This document shows positions 7,825 through 17,091 of a DNA stretch of 39,859 nt, one piece after another. The stretch spans positions 1 to 39,859 of the forward strand of contig JAEEVA010000028.1 of assembly GCA_016286995.1 (NCBI GenBank). The letters are read 5' to 3'. A program made the position numbers and the translations under genes. The notes beneath the pieces are model-generated. The model had not been told where the DNA came from, ran no database searches, and saw nothing but the letters and a program-made list of their open reading frames with translations. The DNA comes from Prevotella sp. (GTDB taxonomy: Bacteria; Bacteroidota; Bacteroidia; Bacteroidales; Bacteroidaceae). Each line of letters opens with the position of its first letter. Position 1 is the first letter of the stretch.

Positions 7825-9762
7825 TTACTTGATCACCACACCACCATTGCAGGGAATAGTGACGGTGAGCTCCTGCTTCTTGTTCAGCTTTACGGTCTTC
7901 ACACTACCGTTGAGCTGGGCGTCGTCGCTATAGACGGTGACCTGGCTGCCCTTGGCCCACATGGGCAGCGACAGCTTGGCGGTGACGGGCTGCTCCTGGG
8001 CATTGATGCCTGCCACATACCACTGGTTGCCGGTACGACGGGCCAAAATGGCAAACTTACCGGGATAGCCGTCGATGAAGCGGACCTCGTCCCATGTGGA
8101 GGGTACCTGCTTCATGAAGTCGATGGCCCAGGCGGGCGCATCCTCCAGGTTGTTGGGAGCGAGGGCGAAATGCTGCACGCTGCTCTGGAAGAGTACGGCA
8201 GTAGCCAGGGCATAGACGTCGCTGGTGCGGCGGGTGTTGCCGCGCTTGTTGTCGGCGTGATAGTGCTTGTTGAGTGCCGAGCCGCCAAAGTCCATCGAGG
8301 CTACAGCATTGCGGATGAAGACGTGGGTACAGCCGTTCTTGGCCTCAGCATCGCAGTTGTTCTGTCCGAAATAAAGATTCTCGGAAGCCAGCACAGCCTC
8401 GGAGGCCACATAGTTGGGATACATGCGCTCCCAGCCACGGGGCAGCGTACAGCCGTGGAAGATGCACTGGATGCCAAACTCGTTGGCATCGGTCAGAATG
8501 TCCTCGTAGAGCTGCATGGTGGGCTGCTTGTCTCCGGCAAAGAAGTCGACCTTGATGCCGAGGATGCCGTTCTCCTGCATCCATTTCATCTCCTTGCGGC
8601 GGACGGCACTCTTGTCCATCTTGTGGCGCGGACCCTGTGGGGCATCGTTCCAGGTGCCGTTGCTGTTGTACCACAGGAACAGGCCTACGCCTTTCGACTG
8701 GGCATAGCGCGACAGCTCCTCCATTTTCGGATAGCCAATCTGCGAATCCCAATGGGCATCGACCAGCACAGAGCGGTAGCCCAGGGCTGCGGCGAAGTCG
8801 ATGTACTCCTTCTGTTCCTTGTAGTTACAGCTGCGGTCCATACGGATAATCCACGACCAGGTACCCTTGCCGTAGGTGTACTCCTTGGAAGCCTTGTACT
8901 TAGGCTGTACGAGGTCATTGGCCACGGTACTCTCCACGATGGGAGCCAGCGTGGTGCCCAAGGTCATGGTGCGCCAAGGGGTGGTGGCAGGCAGGGCGAC
9001 GCTGACGGTAGGCGTTCCCCAGCCGTTCAGCTCCTCCTGCTGCGGGAAGCCGATGCGGTACTTGTTGCCGCCGTCGTTCAGCAGACGGCAACCGACATAG
9101 CTGCCGTCGGTGCCAGTCTCAGAAATCAGCACCCAACCCGCGGGGACCTTGAACAGACAGGGGAAGGTGTAGCCCTCGCCCCAGCCATTCTTGCCGGTCT
9201 TATCGTCCCAGGTGTAGGGGGTCTCGTAGCTGGGATAGGTACGGGCAAAGCCACCCATGGGTTTCACCTGCGGACACAGGAAGGTGGTAGTACCCTGGGG
9301 CAGCACGAAACTGCTGACCTCGCTATTGACAACGGCACTCATCATGTCCTTCTTCAGGGCATAGATCTTGTAGCGATAGGCCACATCACGTCCCGTCAGG
9401 CGGAAGATGATGTCGAGGGCGGGCTTGCCGTCCTTCTCAAACTGGCAGACAGCCTCGGTAGCATCGTAGCTGACGTGGCTCTGCTTGATGGTCTTCAGGG
9501 AATACTCGTCATGGATCGTCGTGGTCTGACAGTCCTTCAGAATCAGTCCCTGCGACAGGTCGTCGTAGTTCATCAGCACGCCTAACGGCGACGGTTCGAT
9601 AAACACGGTACCGTTCAGGGCTACCTGGTAGGTGGGGCATCCCCCTTGGTCACTCACCGTGACAGCCATCGTGCCGTCAGGGCTCTGGAATGTTCTCTCT
9701 GCTGCCTGTGCGGTCAGCATCATCAGTGCCAGCAAGGCACAAGTCATTGTTCTTTTCATCAT
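7825..9762 (-). CDS. GH97 family retaining alpha-galactosidase-type enzyme
   Basis: This 645-residue protein has a cleavable Sec signal (about 1-20, ending AQA), an N-terminal GH97 beta-sandwich and a (beta/alpha)8 core. GIKVDFFAGD places an Asp (D406) where retaining GH97 enzymes such as the Bacteroides alpha-galactosidase have their nucleophile; inverting SusB-type alpha-glucosidases lack it. Glu455 and Glu461 (ASEAVLASEN) are candidate acid/base residues. Likely substrates are terminal alpha-galactosyl, or possibly beta-L-arabinopyranosyl, groups on oligosaccharides in the periplasm. It is the last gene of the minus-strand glycosidase operon, 69 bp after the GH95 gene. No terminator with a T-run was seen after it. 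Confidence 0.88.
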   Translation of the reverse strand: MMKRTMTCALLALMMLTAQAAERTFQSPDGTMAVTVSDQGGCPTYQVALNGTVFIEPSPLGVLMNYDDLSQGLILKDCQTTTIHDEYSLKTIKQSHVSYDATEAVCQFEKDGKPALDIIFRLTGRDVAYRYKIYALKKDMMSAVVNSEVSSFVLPQGTTTFLCPQVKPMGGFARTYPSYETPYTWDDKTGKNGWGEGYTFPCLFKVPAGWVLISETGTDGSYVGCRLLNDGGNKYRIGFPQQEELNGWGTPTVSVALPATTPWRTMTLGTTLAPIVESTVANDLVQPKYKASKEYTYGKGTWSWIIRMDRSCNYKEQKEYIDFAAALGYRSVLVDAHWDSQIGYPKMEELSRYAQSKGVGLFLWYNSNGTWNDAPQGPRHKMDKSAVRRKEMKWMQENGILGIKVDFFAGDKQPTMQLYEDILTDANEFGIQCIFHGCTLPRGWERMYPNYVASEAVLASENLYFGQNNCDAEAKNGCTHVFIRNAVASMDFGGSALNKHYHADNKRGNTRRTSDVYALATAVLFQSSVQHFALAPNNLEDAPAWAIDFMKQVPSTWDEVRFIDGYPGKFAILARRTGNQWYVAGINAQEQPVTAKLSLPMWAKGSQVTVYSDDAQLNGSVKTVKLNKKQELTVTIPCNGGVVIK

Positions 9763-9778
9763 ATTATTATAATTACCT

Positions 9779-9852
9779 CTTAATTCTTAATTCTTACTTC
9801 TTAATTCTTACTTGCCGTCAGGCAACACCTCTTAATTCTTACTTCTTACTTC
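9779..9852. repeat. AAGTAAGAATTAAG simple-repeat block between GH95 and GH97
   Basis: On the minus strand the 7-8 bp units AAGTAAG and AATTAAG repeat across the gap, interrupted by TTGCCTGACGGCAA (a small dyad, 9812-9825). The first copies are translated as the last residues of the GH95 enzyme, including its TAA stop. Confidence 0.75.
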
Positions 9853-12348
9853 ATAACTTTCTCCTGCTTCCGTTTCAATGTCGTACTCATAGACGGGACG
9901 GATGGGCAAGAGCTGTAGGGACTTGAGTTCCGGCGAGTGCAGGGGCGTCTTGACGTCAGCAGGTGCCAGGAGGTCGTTGGGACAGTTGCCCTGAGCTTCT
10001 TTCAGCACGATACCCTTTGGACCTTTCTTTAATTGCAACGGCACATAGGAACGCAGGCGCAGCACGCCGCCAATGGTGGAATGGATAGTGGCTGAGCGCA
10101 GCTCTCCTTCACTCCAATTCTCGTCGACAATGAAACCGCCACGGGCACGCAGGCCCTTCACCTCACCCTCTAACCAGCTCTCTGGCAGGGCGGGCAACAG
10201 GTGGACGGCACCGTCGTGACTCTGCACCAGCATCTCGCAGACGCCTGCTGCAAAGCCGAAGTTACCGTCAATCTGGAAGGGCGGATGGGCATCAAACAGG
10301 TTGGGATAGGTACCGCCATGACCACCCCACTCCACCGAGTCGGGAATGACGGTGAACATGTTCCGGATGATCTGGAAGGCATGGTTGCCGTCGAGCATGC
10401 GTGCCCAGAAGTTAATCTTCCAGCCTAAGCTCCAGCCCGTAGCCATGTCGCCACGCTGTTTCAGCGTGTTGGCAGCCGCCGTAAACAGGTCGGGATGGGT
10501 ATAGGGCGATATCTGGTTTGAGGGATAGAGTCCATAGAGGTGCGACACGTGACGGTGCTCGTCCTTGGGGTCGTCACCGTCCCACAGCCATTCCTGCAAC
10601 TGTCCGTAACGGCCTATCTGCATGGGAGGAAGCTGGGATAATTGAGAATTGAGAATTGATAATGGAGAATTATCCTTGCCCAGGATTTTGGCGGCCTGTG
10701 CCGTCTGGCTAAGCACGTCGAAGACAATCTGGTTGTCCATCGTCGAGCCGGCAGTAACGGTGGTGCGTTTGCCCACAGGGCCATGCTCGGGCGACACGGT
10801 AGGATTGGTCACCAGCCAGCCGTACTTTGGATGCTTCTGCAGATAGTCTAACAGGAAGTCGGCAGCACCCTTCATCACTGGGTAGTAGTCGGCCAGCAGC
10901 TGCTTGTCACCCGTAAAGAGATACTGCTGCCAGATATGCGTCGTCAGCCAGGCGCCACCCGTCGGGAACATGCCCCACGTGGTGCCGTCGACAGGTCCGG
11001 CAATACGCCAGAGGTCGGTATTGTGATGAGCCACCCAACCCTTGCAGCCATACATCACATCGGCTGTCGTGGCACCGGTCTCGCTCAGGTCGCGAATCAT
11101 GGAGAGCAGCGGCTGCTGGCATTCCACGAGGTTACCCACCATCGACGGCCAGTAGTTCATCTCGGCATTGATATTGATGGTGTACTTCGAATCCCAGGCG
11201 GCATTCTTCTTGTCGTTCCACACACCCTGCAGGTTGGCGGGCTGACCACCAGGCTGTGAACTGGAGATGAGCAGGTAGCGACCGTACTGCATCATGAGCG
11301 CCACCAGGTCGAGGTCGGTACCGTCGAAGGCTGACAAGCGTATGTCGGTGGGAAAGGAAGAGGAAAGAGAGTTACCGCCGAAGTCTAACGACACGCGGTT
11401 GAATTGCTCCTGGTATTTCTCCAAATGGCTTTTCAGCAGCTGCTTATAGGTCTTGCCCTTGATGCTGGCCAATGTCTGGTTGTTCTTCTTCACGGGATTG
11501 CCGCTGATGTCGTGATAGTTCACGTAGTTGGTGGCTGCAGTGATATAGAGCGTCGCGGTGGTAGCGTCGTCCACCGCTATCGATGTGGCCTTGCGTGCCA
11601 CCTTGCCATCACACTCCACCATGATGCGGCACTCGGCTTTCAGACCGGCCTTGATGCCCTCCTGTTCGACACCGTCGACAACGGCAGCCAGTTCGTTGAC
11701 TGTCCCGCTGATGCCTTCATGCTCAGAAACGGTAAAGACCTCTGCGTGTAGCTGGCTGTCGAAACTGACGTCGAACGCCAGCCTGCCCTTTTTGCCGGCC
11801 TTCAGCTGTACAATGATGACGTTGTCGGCCTGCGAGGCAAAGACGGTACGCTCGTACTTGACGCCACCGATGATGTAGGTGGTGGTATTCAGTGCATCGT
11901 CAAGGTTCAGCTCACGGCGGTAAATGGCAGGGGATTCTTTGCTATCATAGTCGAATGCCAGCTTCACGCTGCCCAACGGCAGGAAACGCATGCCGTGGGG
12001 ACCTTTGAAGAAATATTTGTCGAGAATGGCATGAGCGGCCTCTTCCTTGCCGGCAAAGACCGAATCGCGAACGGCCTGCAAGTGGGCCTTAGCCTCCGGA
12101 CTGTTGTTGTCGTGGGGCGAACCGCTCCAGAACGTCTCTTCGTTGAGTTGTATCTCCTCGACGTCAGTACGGCCATACACCATCGCGCCGAGGTGGGAGT
12201 TGCCGATGGGCAGGGCATCCAACCAGCGTTTGGCTGGCGCGCCATACCATAGCTTGTGTTGTTCTCTCTTTGAGGGTGTAGCAATGCCATGCGCCGTCGC
12301 CGACAGCGTGGTCACGCAGACGAGCATCGTAAGAAGCACTTTCTTCAT
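9832..12348 (-). CDS. GH95 family alpha-L-fucosidase / alpha-L-galactosidase
   Basis: GH95 enzymes are inverting exo-hydrolases of terminal alpha-L-fucose or alpha-L-galactose. Using the start MKKVLLTM (838 residues; the frame opens five codons earlier), residues 1-20 are a signal peptide. Catalytic-site matches to Bifidobacterium AfcA are [11 protein letters not shown] (Asn392, Asn394), SPEHGP (Glu521) and FQIDGNFG (Asp694). [31 protein letters not shown] is intact in between (only partly quoted motif: GQLQEWLWD). GVCEML replaces the usual GIAEML. Residues 560-575 ([16 protein letters not shown]) are translated from an AATTGAGAATTGATAA repeat, and the final YEVRSKN and stop from another. IATPSKREQ just after the signal resembles an insert in the downstream-listed GH31. 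It follows the GH31 stop by 18 bp. Confidence 0.9.
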   Translation of the reverse strand: MKKVLLTMLVCVTTLSATAHGIATPSKREQHKLWYGAPAKRWLDALPIGNSHLGAMVYGRTDVEEIQLNEETFWSGSPHDNNSPEAKAHLQAVRDSVFAGKEEAAHAILDKYFFKGPHGMRFLPLGSVKLAFDYDSKESPAIYRRELNLDDALNTTTYIIGGVKYERTVFASQADNVIIVQLKAGKKGRLAFDVSFDSQLHAEVFTVSEHEGISGTVNELAAVVDGVEQEGIKAGLKAECRIMVECDGKVARKATSIAVDDATTATLYITAATNYVNYHDISGNPVKKNNQTLASIKGKTYKQLLKSHLEKYQEQFNRVSLDFGGNSLSSSFPTDIRLSAFDGTDLDLVALMMQYGRYLLISSSQPGGQPANLQGVWNDKKNAAWDSKYTININAEMNYWPSMVGNLVECQQPLLSMIRDLSETGATTADVMYGCKGWVAHHNTDLWRIAGPVDGTTWGMFPTGGAWLTTHIWQQYLFTGDKQLLADYYPVMKGAADFLLDYLQKHPKYGWLVTNPTVSPEHGPVGKRTTVTAGSTMDNQIVFDVLSQTAQAAKILGKDNSPLSILNSQLSQLPPMQIGRYGQLQEWLWDGDDPKDEHRHVSHLYGLYPSNQISPYTHPDLFTAAANTLKQRGDMATGWSLGWKINFWARMLDGNHAFQIIRNMFTVIPDSVEWGGHGGTYPNLFDAHPPFQIDGNFGFAAGVCEMLVQSHDGAVHLLPALPESWLEGEVKGLRARGGFIVDENWSEGELRSATIHSTIGGVLRLRSYVPLQLKKGPKGIVLKEAQGNCPNDLLAPADVKTPLHSPELKSLQLLPIRPVYEYDIETEAGESYEVRSKN
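10637..10672. repeat. In-frame AATTGAGAATTGATAA simple repeat in the GH95 gene
   Basis: A run of 7-bp ATTGAGA/ATTGATA units inside the coding region adds about 14 residues ([13 protein letters not shown]) to the loop before the conserved [14 protein letters not shown] segment. The same units make up the GH31-GH95 intergenic gap at 12346-12388. Confidence 0.8.
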
Positions 12349-12388
12349 AAATTCAATTATCAATTGTCAATTATCAATTCTCACTTCA
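12346..12388. repeat. AATTGATAATTGACAATTGA repeat between GH31 and GH95
   Basis: Seven-base AATTGAY units fill the gap between the two genes and extend into the GH31 coding end, supplying its Ile-Asp-Asn and TGA stop. Same family as 10637-10672. Confidence 0.75.
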
Positions 12389-14844
12389 CTTCCGTTATAG
12401 TTGACAGTCTTCGTGGTGCCGTCAGGCCAAACCACTGTGAATGCTCTTTCGGAGAGCATTCCAGGATAGCTGCCCTGACGCTCGCCGATGGTCAGCGTGT
12501 GCGTCTTGTCATTCCAAGCAAACCGGATGACGCTGTACATGCCTTTCTCATAATTATAGTTGTCACCCTCATCCTCATAGAGCGTAAACTGGCCGTCGGC
12601 ACCGGGATAGACGCGGATTTCGAGGTTGTCCCACGACTTCTCGCCGACATACTGCATCTCAGGTCCTAAAGGCAGGATGCTGCCGGCACGGACGAACATC
12701 GGCACACGGTCGAGGGTGGTTGTCAGCGTCACGGTCTGACCGCCCTGATAGCGCTTATTAGTCCAGAAGTCATACCAAGCAGTACCTTTGGGCAGGTACT
12801 TTGTTGCTGTCTTAGAGGATTGAAAAATTGAAGAATTGAAAGATTGAAGTTGATTGTTACTTCCATTTTTTAATTTTTCAATCTTATCATTTTCCCTGTC
12901 CCACCCGGTCATGGCATCGGTGCGGACTATTTTCTCCTCAGTATACTGCGGGTCGACGATGGGGGCAGCCAGGATGCTGCGGCCAAACATGAACTCGTCG
13001 GTCATATTCCACACCTTCTTGTCGCTGGCGAAGTCGCTGAACAGCGGACGCTGGTAGCTGTCGTTGTTCGTAGTCACCTGCCAGGCCGTACTATATAAAT
13101 AAGGTATCAGGCGATAACGCAGCCGGATCATTTTCTCGATGGCATCATAGACGGGTTCGCCTTTCTTGCCGAACTGCCAGATCTCACGGGGCGCATCGGC
13201 ACCATGGCTGCGGAAGACGGGACAGAACAAACCATACTGCATCCAGCGCACATACAGTTCCTGGAACTGCGGATTACGTGGTGCCGAAGCCGGTCCTTGG
13301 GTATTGTAGGCATTGCAGAAGAAGCCACCGATGTCGGTATTGAAGTTGGGATTGCCCGTCAGCGAGAAGCTCAGACCGGCAGGCACCTGCTTGCGCAGCA
13401 TGTCCCACGACGAATTCACGTCGCCACTCCACATGTTTGAGCCGTAGTGCTGCTGGCCGGCAAAGCTGCTACGGGTCATGATGAAGACACGCTTAGCCTC
13501 ACCCCCAGCCCCTCTCCAAGGGGAGAGGGGAGTAGTTACTTTATCCGCTGCTTTTCCATCTTGAGAGTATTTACTCCCCTCTCCCTTTGGAGAGGGGTCG
13601 GGGGTGAGGCTCCTCTGTGCCTCATATATTCCTCTCACGGTTTCCAACGGGAAGGCATTACGCTGTGAACGCCAGGTACCGCCATACACCTTGTGGGCAT
13701 AGTCCGACTCACGGGGATTGAAGAAGTCGGGATCGGTGGAGTCCATCCACCAAGCATCGGTGCCATAGTCGTAGAGACGCTTCAGGTGCTTCCAGTAGAT
13801 GGCACGGGCCTCAGGACTGAAGGCGTCGTACACCTTCACGCCGGAGGGATAGTCCATGCGTGGCGGCCAGATATGCGAGATACCACTCTGCGGCCATGTC
13901 TCGAAAGGCAGCAGCAGGCCCTTTTCGTTGAGTTCACGGAACTGCTGGGTCTGCGGACCGAAGCTGGCCCAGATGGATATCATGAAGTGGGCATGCTTAG
14001 CATGAACATTGTCTATCATCTGCTTGCCATTGGAGAAGTCCTCCGACAGAAAGTCCATGGCATTCCACAGATAGTTGGAGCCCCAATACTGCCAGTCCTG
14101 GATGATACCGTCCAACGGCACCTGCAGGGCACGGTACTGGTCGACGATACCCTCGGTCTCGGCAGCGGTCTTATAGCGTTCCTTCGACTGCCAATAGCCA
14201 TAGGTCCACAACGGAAACATCGGCACGTCACCCGTCAGATAGCGCATCTGGGCTATGACACCATCAGCACTGCCGCCATACATGAAATAATAGTCGACGC
14301 CCTGTCCGGCCTCGGAGGTAAACGTCATGCCCTGGGCATTATCCTCAAACAGCGTGGGCGAATAGTTCTCCCAATAGATGCCCCAGCCCTTGATGCTCTG
14401 CAGCACATTCTGGAAGTCCTCGAGGTTCGACTGCTCCATGCGTTTCTTCTCGCCACGACGGTTCATCTTGCCGTTCTGGATGGTACCCAGACCGTAGATG
14501 GCCTCATCCTTGTCGAGCTGAAAAGTCTGACTGACCTCCCATTCGTCTATCGTCTTCCGTATCAGACTCCAGCCTTCCTCCTTCAGGAGCACCTTGCCCT
14601 TGTTCGTCATAAAGGTCAGGCTTTGGATTTCCGGATTCAGTTTGACCGTCAATTCAGAACTGGTCCAAGTATTTCCTTTCTGGGTTACTGCCACATTCTG
14701 AGGCTGAGCCGTGATGACCAGCGTCTTCGTGGGCTGGCCCTTCACGACATGAACGATGCTGGGCGTGATAAACTCTATCTTCACATCCTGTGCCTGACAG
14801 GTGATGCCTGCCAACAGCAGGGCAATGGTTAATAGCTTTCTCAT
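12367..14844 (-). CDS. GH31 alpha-glycosidase (alpha-xylosidase-like) with repeat-derived insertions
   Basis: This 825-residue enzyme has a signal peptide (1-18, ending CQA), a GH31 N-terminal sandwich, the catalytic barrel with nucleophile Asp368 (DAWWMDSTDPD) and acid/base Asp475 (MWSGD), and a DUF5110 domain near 720-790 (RVYPGADGQFTLYEDEGD). WWxDxTxPD is typical of alpha-xylosidase-like members; alpha-glucosidase or alpha-galactosidase activity is not excluded. Two stretches are foreign: residues 412-450 come from a palindromic repeat pair, between YEAQR and KRVFIMTRSSFAGQQ, and residues about 651-679 from an ATTGAA repeat. The frame is open throughout, so the enzyme is probably made. The C-terminal EVRIDN and its stop are also repeat sequence. 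The ATG overlaps the stop of the second GH31 gene by 4 bp (ATGA), implying translational coupling. Confidence 0.88.
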   Translation of the reverse strand: MRKLLTIALLLAGITCQAQDVKIEFITPSIVHVVKGQPTKTLVITAQPQNVAVTQKGNTWTSSELTVKLNPEIQSLTFMTNKGKVLLKEEGWSLIRKTIDEWEVSQTFQLDKDEAIYGLGTIQNGKMNRRGEKKRMEQSNLEDFQNVLQSIKGWGIYWENYSPTLFEDNAQGMTFTSEAGQGVDYYFMYGGSADGVIAQMRYLTGDVPMFPLWTYGYWQSKERYKTAAETEGIVDQYRALQVPLDGIIQDWQYWGSNYLWNAMDFLSEDFSNGKQMIDNVHAKHAHFMISIWASFGPQTQQFRELNEKGLLLPFETWPQSGISHIWPPRMDYPSGVKVYDAFSPEARAIYWKHLKRLYDYGTDAWWMDSTDPDFFNPRESDYAHKVYGGTWRSQRNAFPLETVRGIYEAQRSLTPDPSPKGEGSKYSQDGKAADKVTTPLSPWRGAGGEAKRVFIMTRSSFAGQQHYGSNMWSGDVNSSWDMLRKQVPAGLSFSLTGNPNFNTDIGGFFCNAYNTQGPASAPRNPQFQELYVRWMQYGLFCPVFRSHGADAPREIWQFGKKGEPVYDAIEKMIRLRYRLIPYLYSTAWQVTTNNDSYQRPLFSDFASDKKVWNMTDEFMFGRSILAAPIVDPQYTEEKIVRTDAMTGWDRENDKIEKLKNGSNNQLQSFNSSIFQSSKTATKYLPKGTAWYDFWTNKRYQGGQTVTLTTTLDRVPMFVRAGSILPLGPEMQYVGEKSWDNLEIRVYPGADGQFTLYEDEGDNYNYEKGMYSVIRFAWNDKTHTLTIGERQGSYPGMLSERAFTVVWPDGTTKTVNYNGSEVRIDN
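12808..12894. repeat. Inverted ATTGAA repeat inserted in frame in the GH31 gene
   Basis: GATTGAAAAATTGAAGAATT near 12824 is followed by 8-bp ATTGAARR units, and its near-complement TTTTTAATTTTTCAATC lies near 12870-12886, making a hairpin-forming element. It encodes about 29 residues (651-679) between a strand and YLPKGTAWYDFWTN, the start of a conserved GH31 segment. Confidence 0.8.
13496..13610. repeat. Palindromic repeat pair inserted in frame in the GH31 gene
   Basis: Two 39-nt arms (13496-13534 and 13572-13610) are complementary with three mismatches, separated by 37 nt. Each arm contains an internal CCCCTCTCC/GGAGAGGGG stem. Together they encode 39 residues from SLTPDPSPKGEGS to GAGGEA with no frame change. 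The unit matches 3966-4003. Confidence 0.9.
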
Positions 14845-17063
14845 ATCTTGTCTTTTCCTTTGATAAACACGGGGATATGGGCTTTGTCGACCGCCGTAGT
14901 GACGGTCTGGCCACCCTCATAATGCTGTCCGGTACGGTAGTCCGTCCAACCGTCCTTGTTCTTGGGCAGATAGGTCTGCCACTCGGTCACGCCAGGCTCG
15001 GTAACGGGACTGATGAGTAGCGACGGCCCAAACATGTATTCGTATTTCTGCTGCAGCGCCACTGGGTCGTCGGCGAAGTCGAACACCAAGGGACGCATCA
15101 GCGTATAGCCCTCCTTGGCGATACGCTCAGCACACCGTTCGATGTAGGGACGCAGCTGTTCACGCTCCTTCAGACACTGGGCGATAATCTGCTTGGCCTC
15201 GTCACCGTAGTTCCACGGCTCGGTATTGCTCATATAGCCATGCACACGCATCAGCGGCAGATAGACGCTGGTCTCTATCCAGCGCAGCATTCGCTCGATA
15301 TAGTCCTGATTGGTGTATTGGTCGCCAGGACGGAAGAAGCCACCGGCATCATAGGTCCACCAAGGCACTCCGGCAGCCTGAACACCCAGTCCGGCCACAA
15401 TCTGCCGACGGAAGGTCTCCCAGTCGTTGCCGACATCGCCACTCCACAGGGCAGAACCATAGCGTTGGATGCCTGGGAAGCCGCAACGGGTCAATATCAT
15501 GGGGCTGTTAGCTGTTTGCTTTTTTCTCTTTGAGAGTGTGGCGTTGCGAGGGCTATTGGCTGAGAGCAGGCCTTCATAGACCGTCTTATTCACCAACAGA
15601 GGATAAACGTTACGCACCTGTTCCCCACTCCAGCGTCCATTGTTCACGCGGCGCCCAACGAGGTCATCGTTCTCAGGCTCCGTAGCATCCTGCCACCAGG
15701 CATCGATGCCTAGCGGCACCAATCGCTCACGGAAATTCTTCCAGTAGGCAGCAGCAGCATCGGGATTGAAGAAGTCTATCCAGTCGGTACCGGGGATATA
15801 GTTGTCGTCGCGTTCCATCTGACGGCCTACCTCGGAATTCTTGTCTATCTTCGACCACACGCTAACCATCAACCGGACATCCATGCGGTGCAGACTGTCG
15901 GTCAGGGCCTTGGGGTCGGGATAGAACTCCTCATCAAACTGCATGGAGTTCCAGCCATACTTGCCCCAATACTGCCAGTCCTGAACGATGACGCTCAGGG
16001 GCATCTGTTCCTGTTTGAAGCGGTTGGCCGTCTCAAGAATCTCCTGTGAGCTATGGAAGCGCTCACGGCAGTGGATATAGCCTAAGGCCCACGCCGGCAT
16101 CAGCGGACACGGGCCCGTCAAGTCGCGGTAGGTGGCGATGACTTCGTCGGCGGAACCGACGAACACGGTATAGTCGACGGCAGTGGCCACAGGTGAGCGG
16201 AACACCGTCTCGTCGCATACCTTATTATAATATAAGACGGGCTTGTCGTCCTTCGTCAGCTCGGCACTCAGCGTATGACTGCCTTTCGTCAGATGGACGA
16301 TGGTCGACGCCGTCGGTGGCAGCCACAGGTTCTGCATGTTGATGACTTCCTCACCATCGATGCAGAGATGATGGCGACGGGCCATCTTCTGATCAACATC
16401 GAGCAACAGCGCATAGTCACCGGTTTCTGCCACGTCAATGGTGGCTTGGAAGATATGGCGCTGACGTACCTCGCGCTTGCCGCCTTCGGTGGTTGTGACG
16501 TTCACAACCTCAGAGGCAGAGGGGGTGGCTCCTGACGGCAGAACCGTCAGGGACACGCTGTCACGGCAGGGATTGTATTCCGTCATGCCGTAGTTGTTCC
16601 ACAGGATGCCATAGCCCTTGCTCGAGATGAGCATGGGCAGACTAATCTGCGTATTCACCTGCGTCAGCCGACGCGACAGGCCACGCACATTGCTGTAGCC
16701 ATCCTGAAACTGGCCAAGGCCGAACAGACATTCGTCCTTGGGCGATGCAAAGGCCAGCGTCGCCACACCGTCGGAAAGTTCGTGACGGGTAGCAGTAAAC
16801 ACCACCCTACCCGTTTTATCCTTGATGGAGAGGCGCTGTTGGCTGGCATCGATACTGACGGACAGGTCGCAATCGCTGACCTCGTCATGCTTGACGTAAA
16901 GCCAGTCGGGCAGGTCGTTCTGAACCTGTCCTGTAGTGTACTGAATGCGCACGGCATTACGGGCCACACGGCTGACTTTCAGTTGTCCTAAGTCAGAAAG
17001 CTGCTGTGCCATGAGACACACGGCACAGCAGAAAAGTAAAAGCAAGCAGTTGATTCGTTTCAT
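14841..17063 (-). CDS. GH31 alpha-xylosidase with PA14 insert
   Basis: This 740-residue enzyme has a signal peptide (1-19, ending LMA), a GH31 sandwich interrupted at about 200-285 by a PA14-like domain (FQATIDVAETGDYALLLDVDQ), and a barrel with nucleophile Asp459 (WWQDATEPEN) and acid/base Asp543 (WSGDVGNDWE). A PA14 insert at this place is known from the Bacteroides ovatus xyloglucan alpha-xylosidase BoGH31A, which favours alpha-xylosidase activity on oligosaccharides. Residues 501-520, between VYEGLL and MILTRCGFPG, appear to come from a repeat; this is the same loop that carries the palindromic insert in the other GH31. It starts 28 bp after the esterase gene and overlaps the next gene by 4 bp. 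It lacks the long C-terminal DUF5110 of its neighbour. Confidence 0.88.
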   Translation of the reverse strand: MKRINCLLLLFCCAVCLMAQQLSDLGQLKVSRVARNAVRIQYTTGQVQNDLPDWLYVKHDEVSDCDLSVSIDASQQRLSIKDKTGRVVFTATRHELSDGVATLAFASPKDECLFGLGQFQDGYSNVRGLSRRLTQVNTQISLPMLISSKGYGILWNNYGMTEYNPCRDSVSLTVLPSGATPSASEVVNVTTTEGGKREVRQRHIFQATIDVAETGDYALLLDVDQKMARRHHLCIDGEEVINMQNLWLPPTASTIVHLTKGSHTLSAELTKDDKPVLYYNKVCDETVFRSPVATAVDYTVFVGSADEVIATYRDLTGPCPLMPAWALGYIHCRERFHSSQEILETANRFKQEQMPLSVIVQDWQYWGKYGWNSMQFDEEFYPDPKALTDSLHRMDVRLMVSVWSKIDKNSEVGRQMERDDNYIPGTDWIDFFNPDAAAAYWKNFRERLVPLGIDAWWQDATEPENDDLVGRRVNNGRWSGEQVRNVYPLLVNKTVYEGLLSANSPRNATLSKRKKQTANSPMILTRCGFPGIQRYGSALWSGDVGNDWETFRRQIVAGLGVQAAGVPWWTYDAGGFFRPGDQYTNQDYIERMLRWIETSVYLPLMRVHGYMSNTEPWNYGDEAKQIIAQCLKEREQLRPYIERCAERIAKEGYTLMRPLVFDFADDPVALQQKYEYMFGPSLLISPVTEPGVTEWQTYLPKNKDGWTDYRTGQHYEGGQTVTTAVDKAHIPVFIKGKDKI
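15504..15563. repeat. Repeat-derived loop insert in the PA14 GH31 gene
   Basis: The segment encodes SANSPRNATLSKRKKQTANS. On the plus strand it contains a TAGCTGTT-type simple repeat (GCTGTTAGCTGTTTGC) and TCTCTTTGAGAGTGTGGC, which resembles TCTCTTTGAGGGTGTAGC at 12265-12282 in the GH95 gene (encoding ATPSKRE in the same frame). Typical GH31 proteins have only a short turn here. Confidence 0.6.
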
Positions 17064-17091
17064 TATCTTTTGATTTGGTCATGCACGAGGG

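Noticed and set aside
7460..7933. 157-codon plus-strand ORF in the gap between LRR and GH97
   Set aside because: It is made of GC-rich repeats and palindromes and runs into the antisense of GH97.
8170..9585. Long plus-strand frame opposite the GH97 gene
   Set aside because: It is a shadow of the GH97 gene; the translation is low-complexity and has no domain, while the minus strand shows full GH97 motifs.
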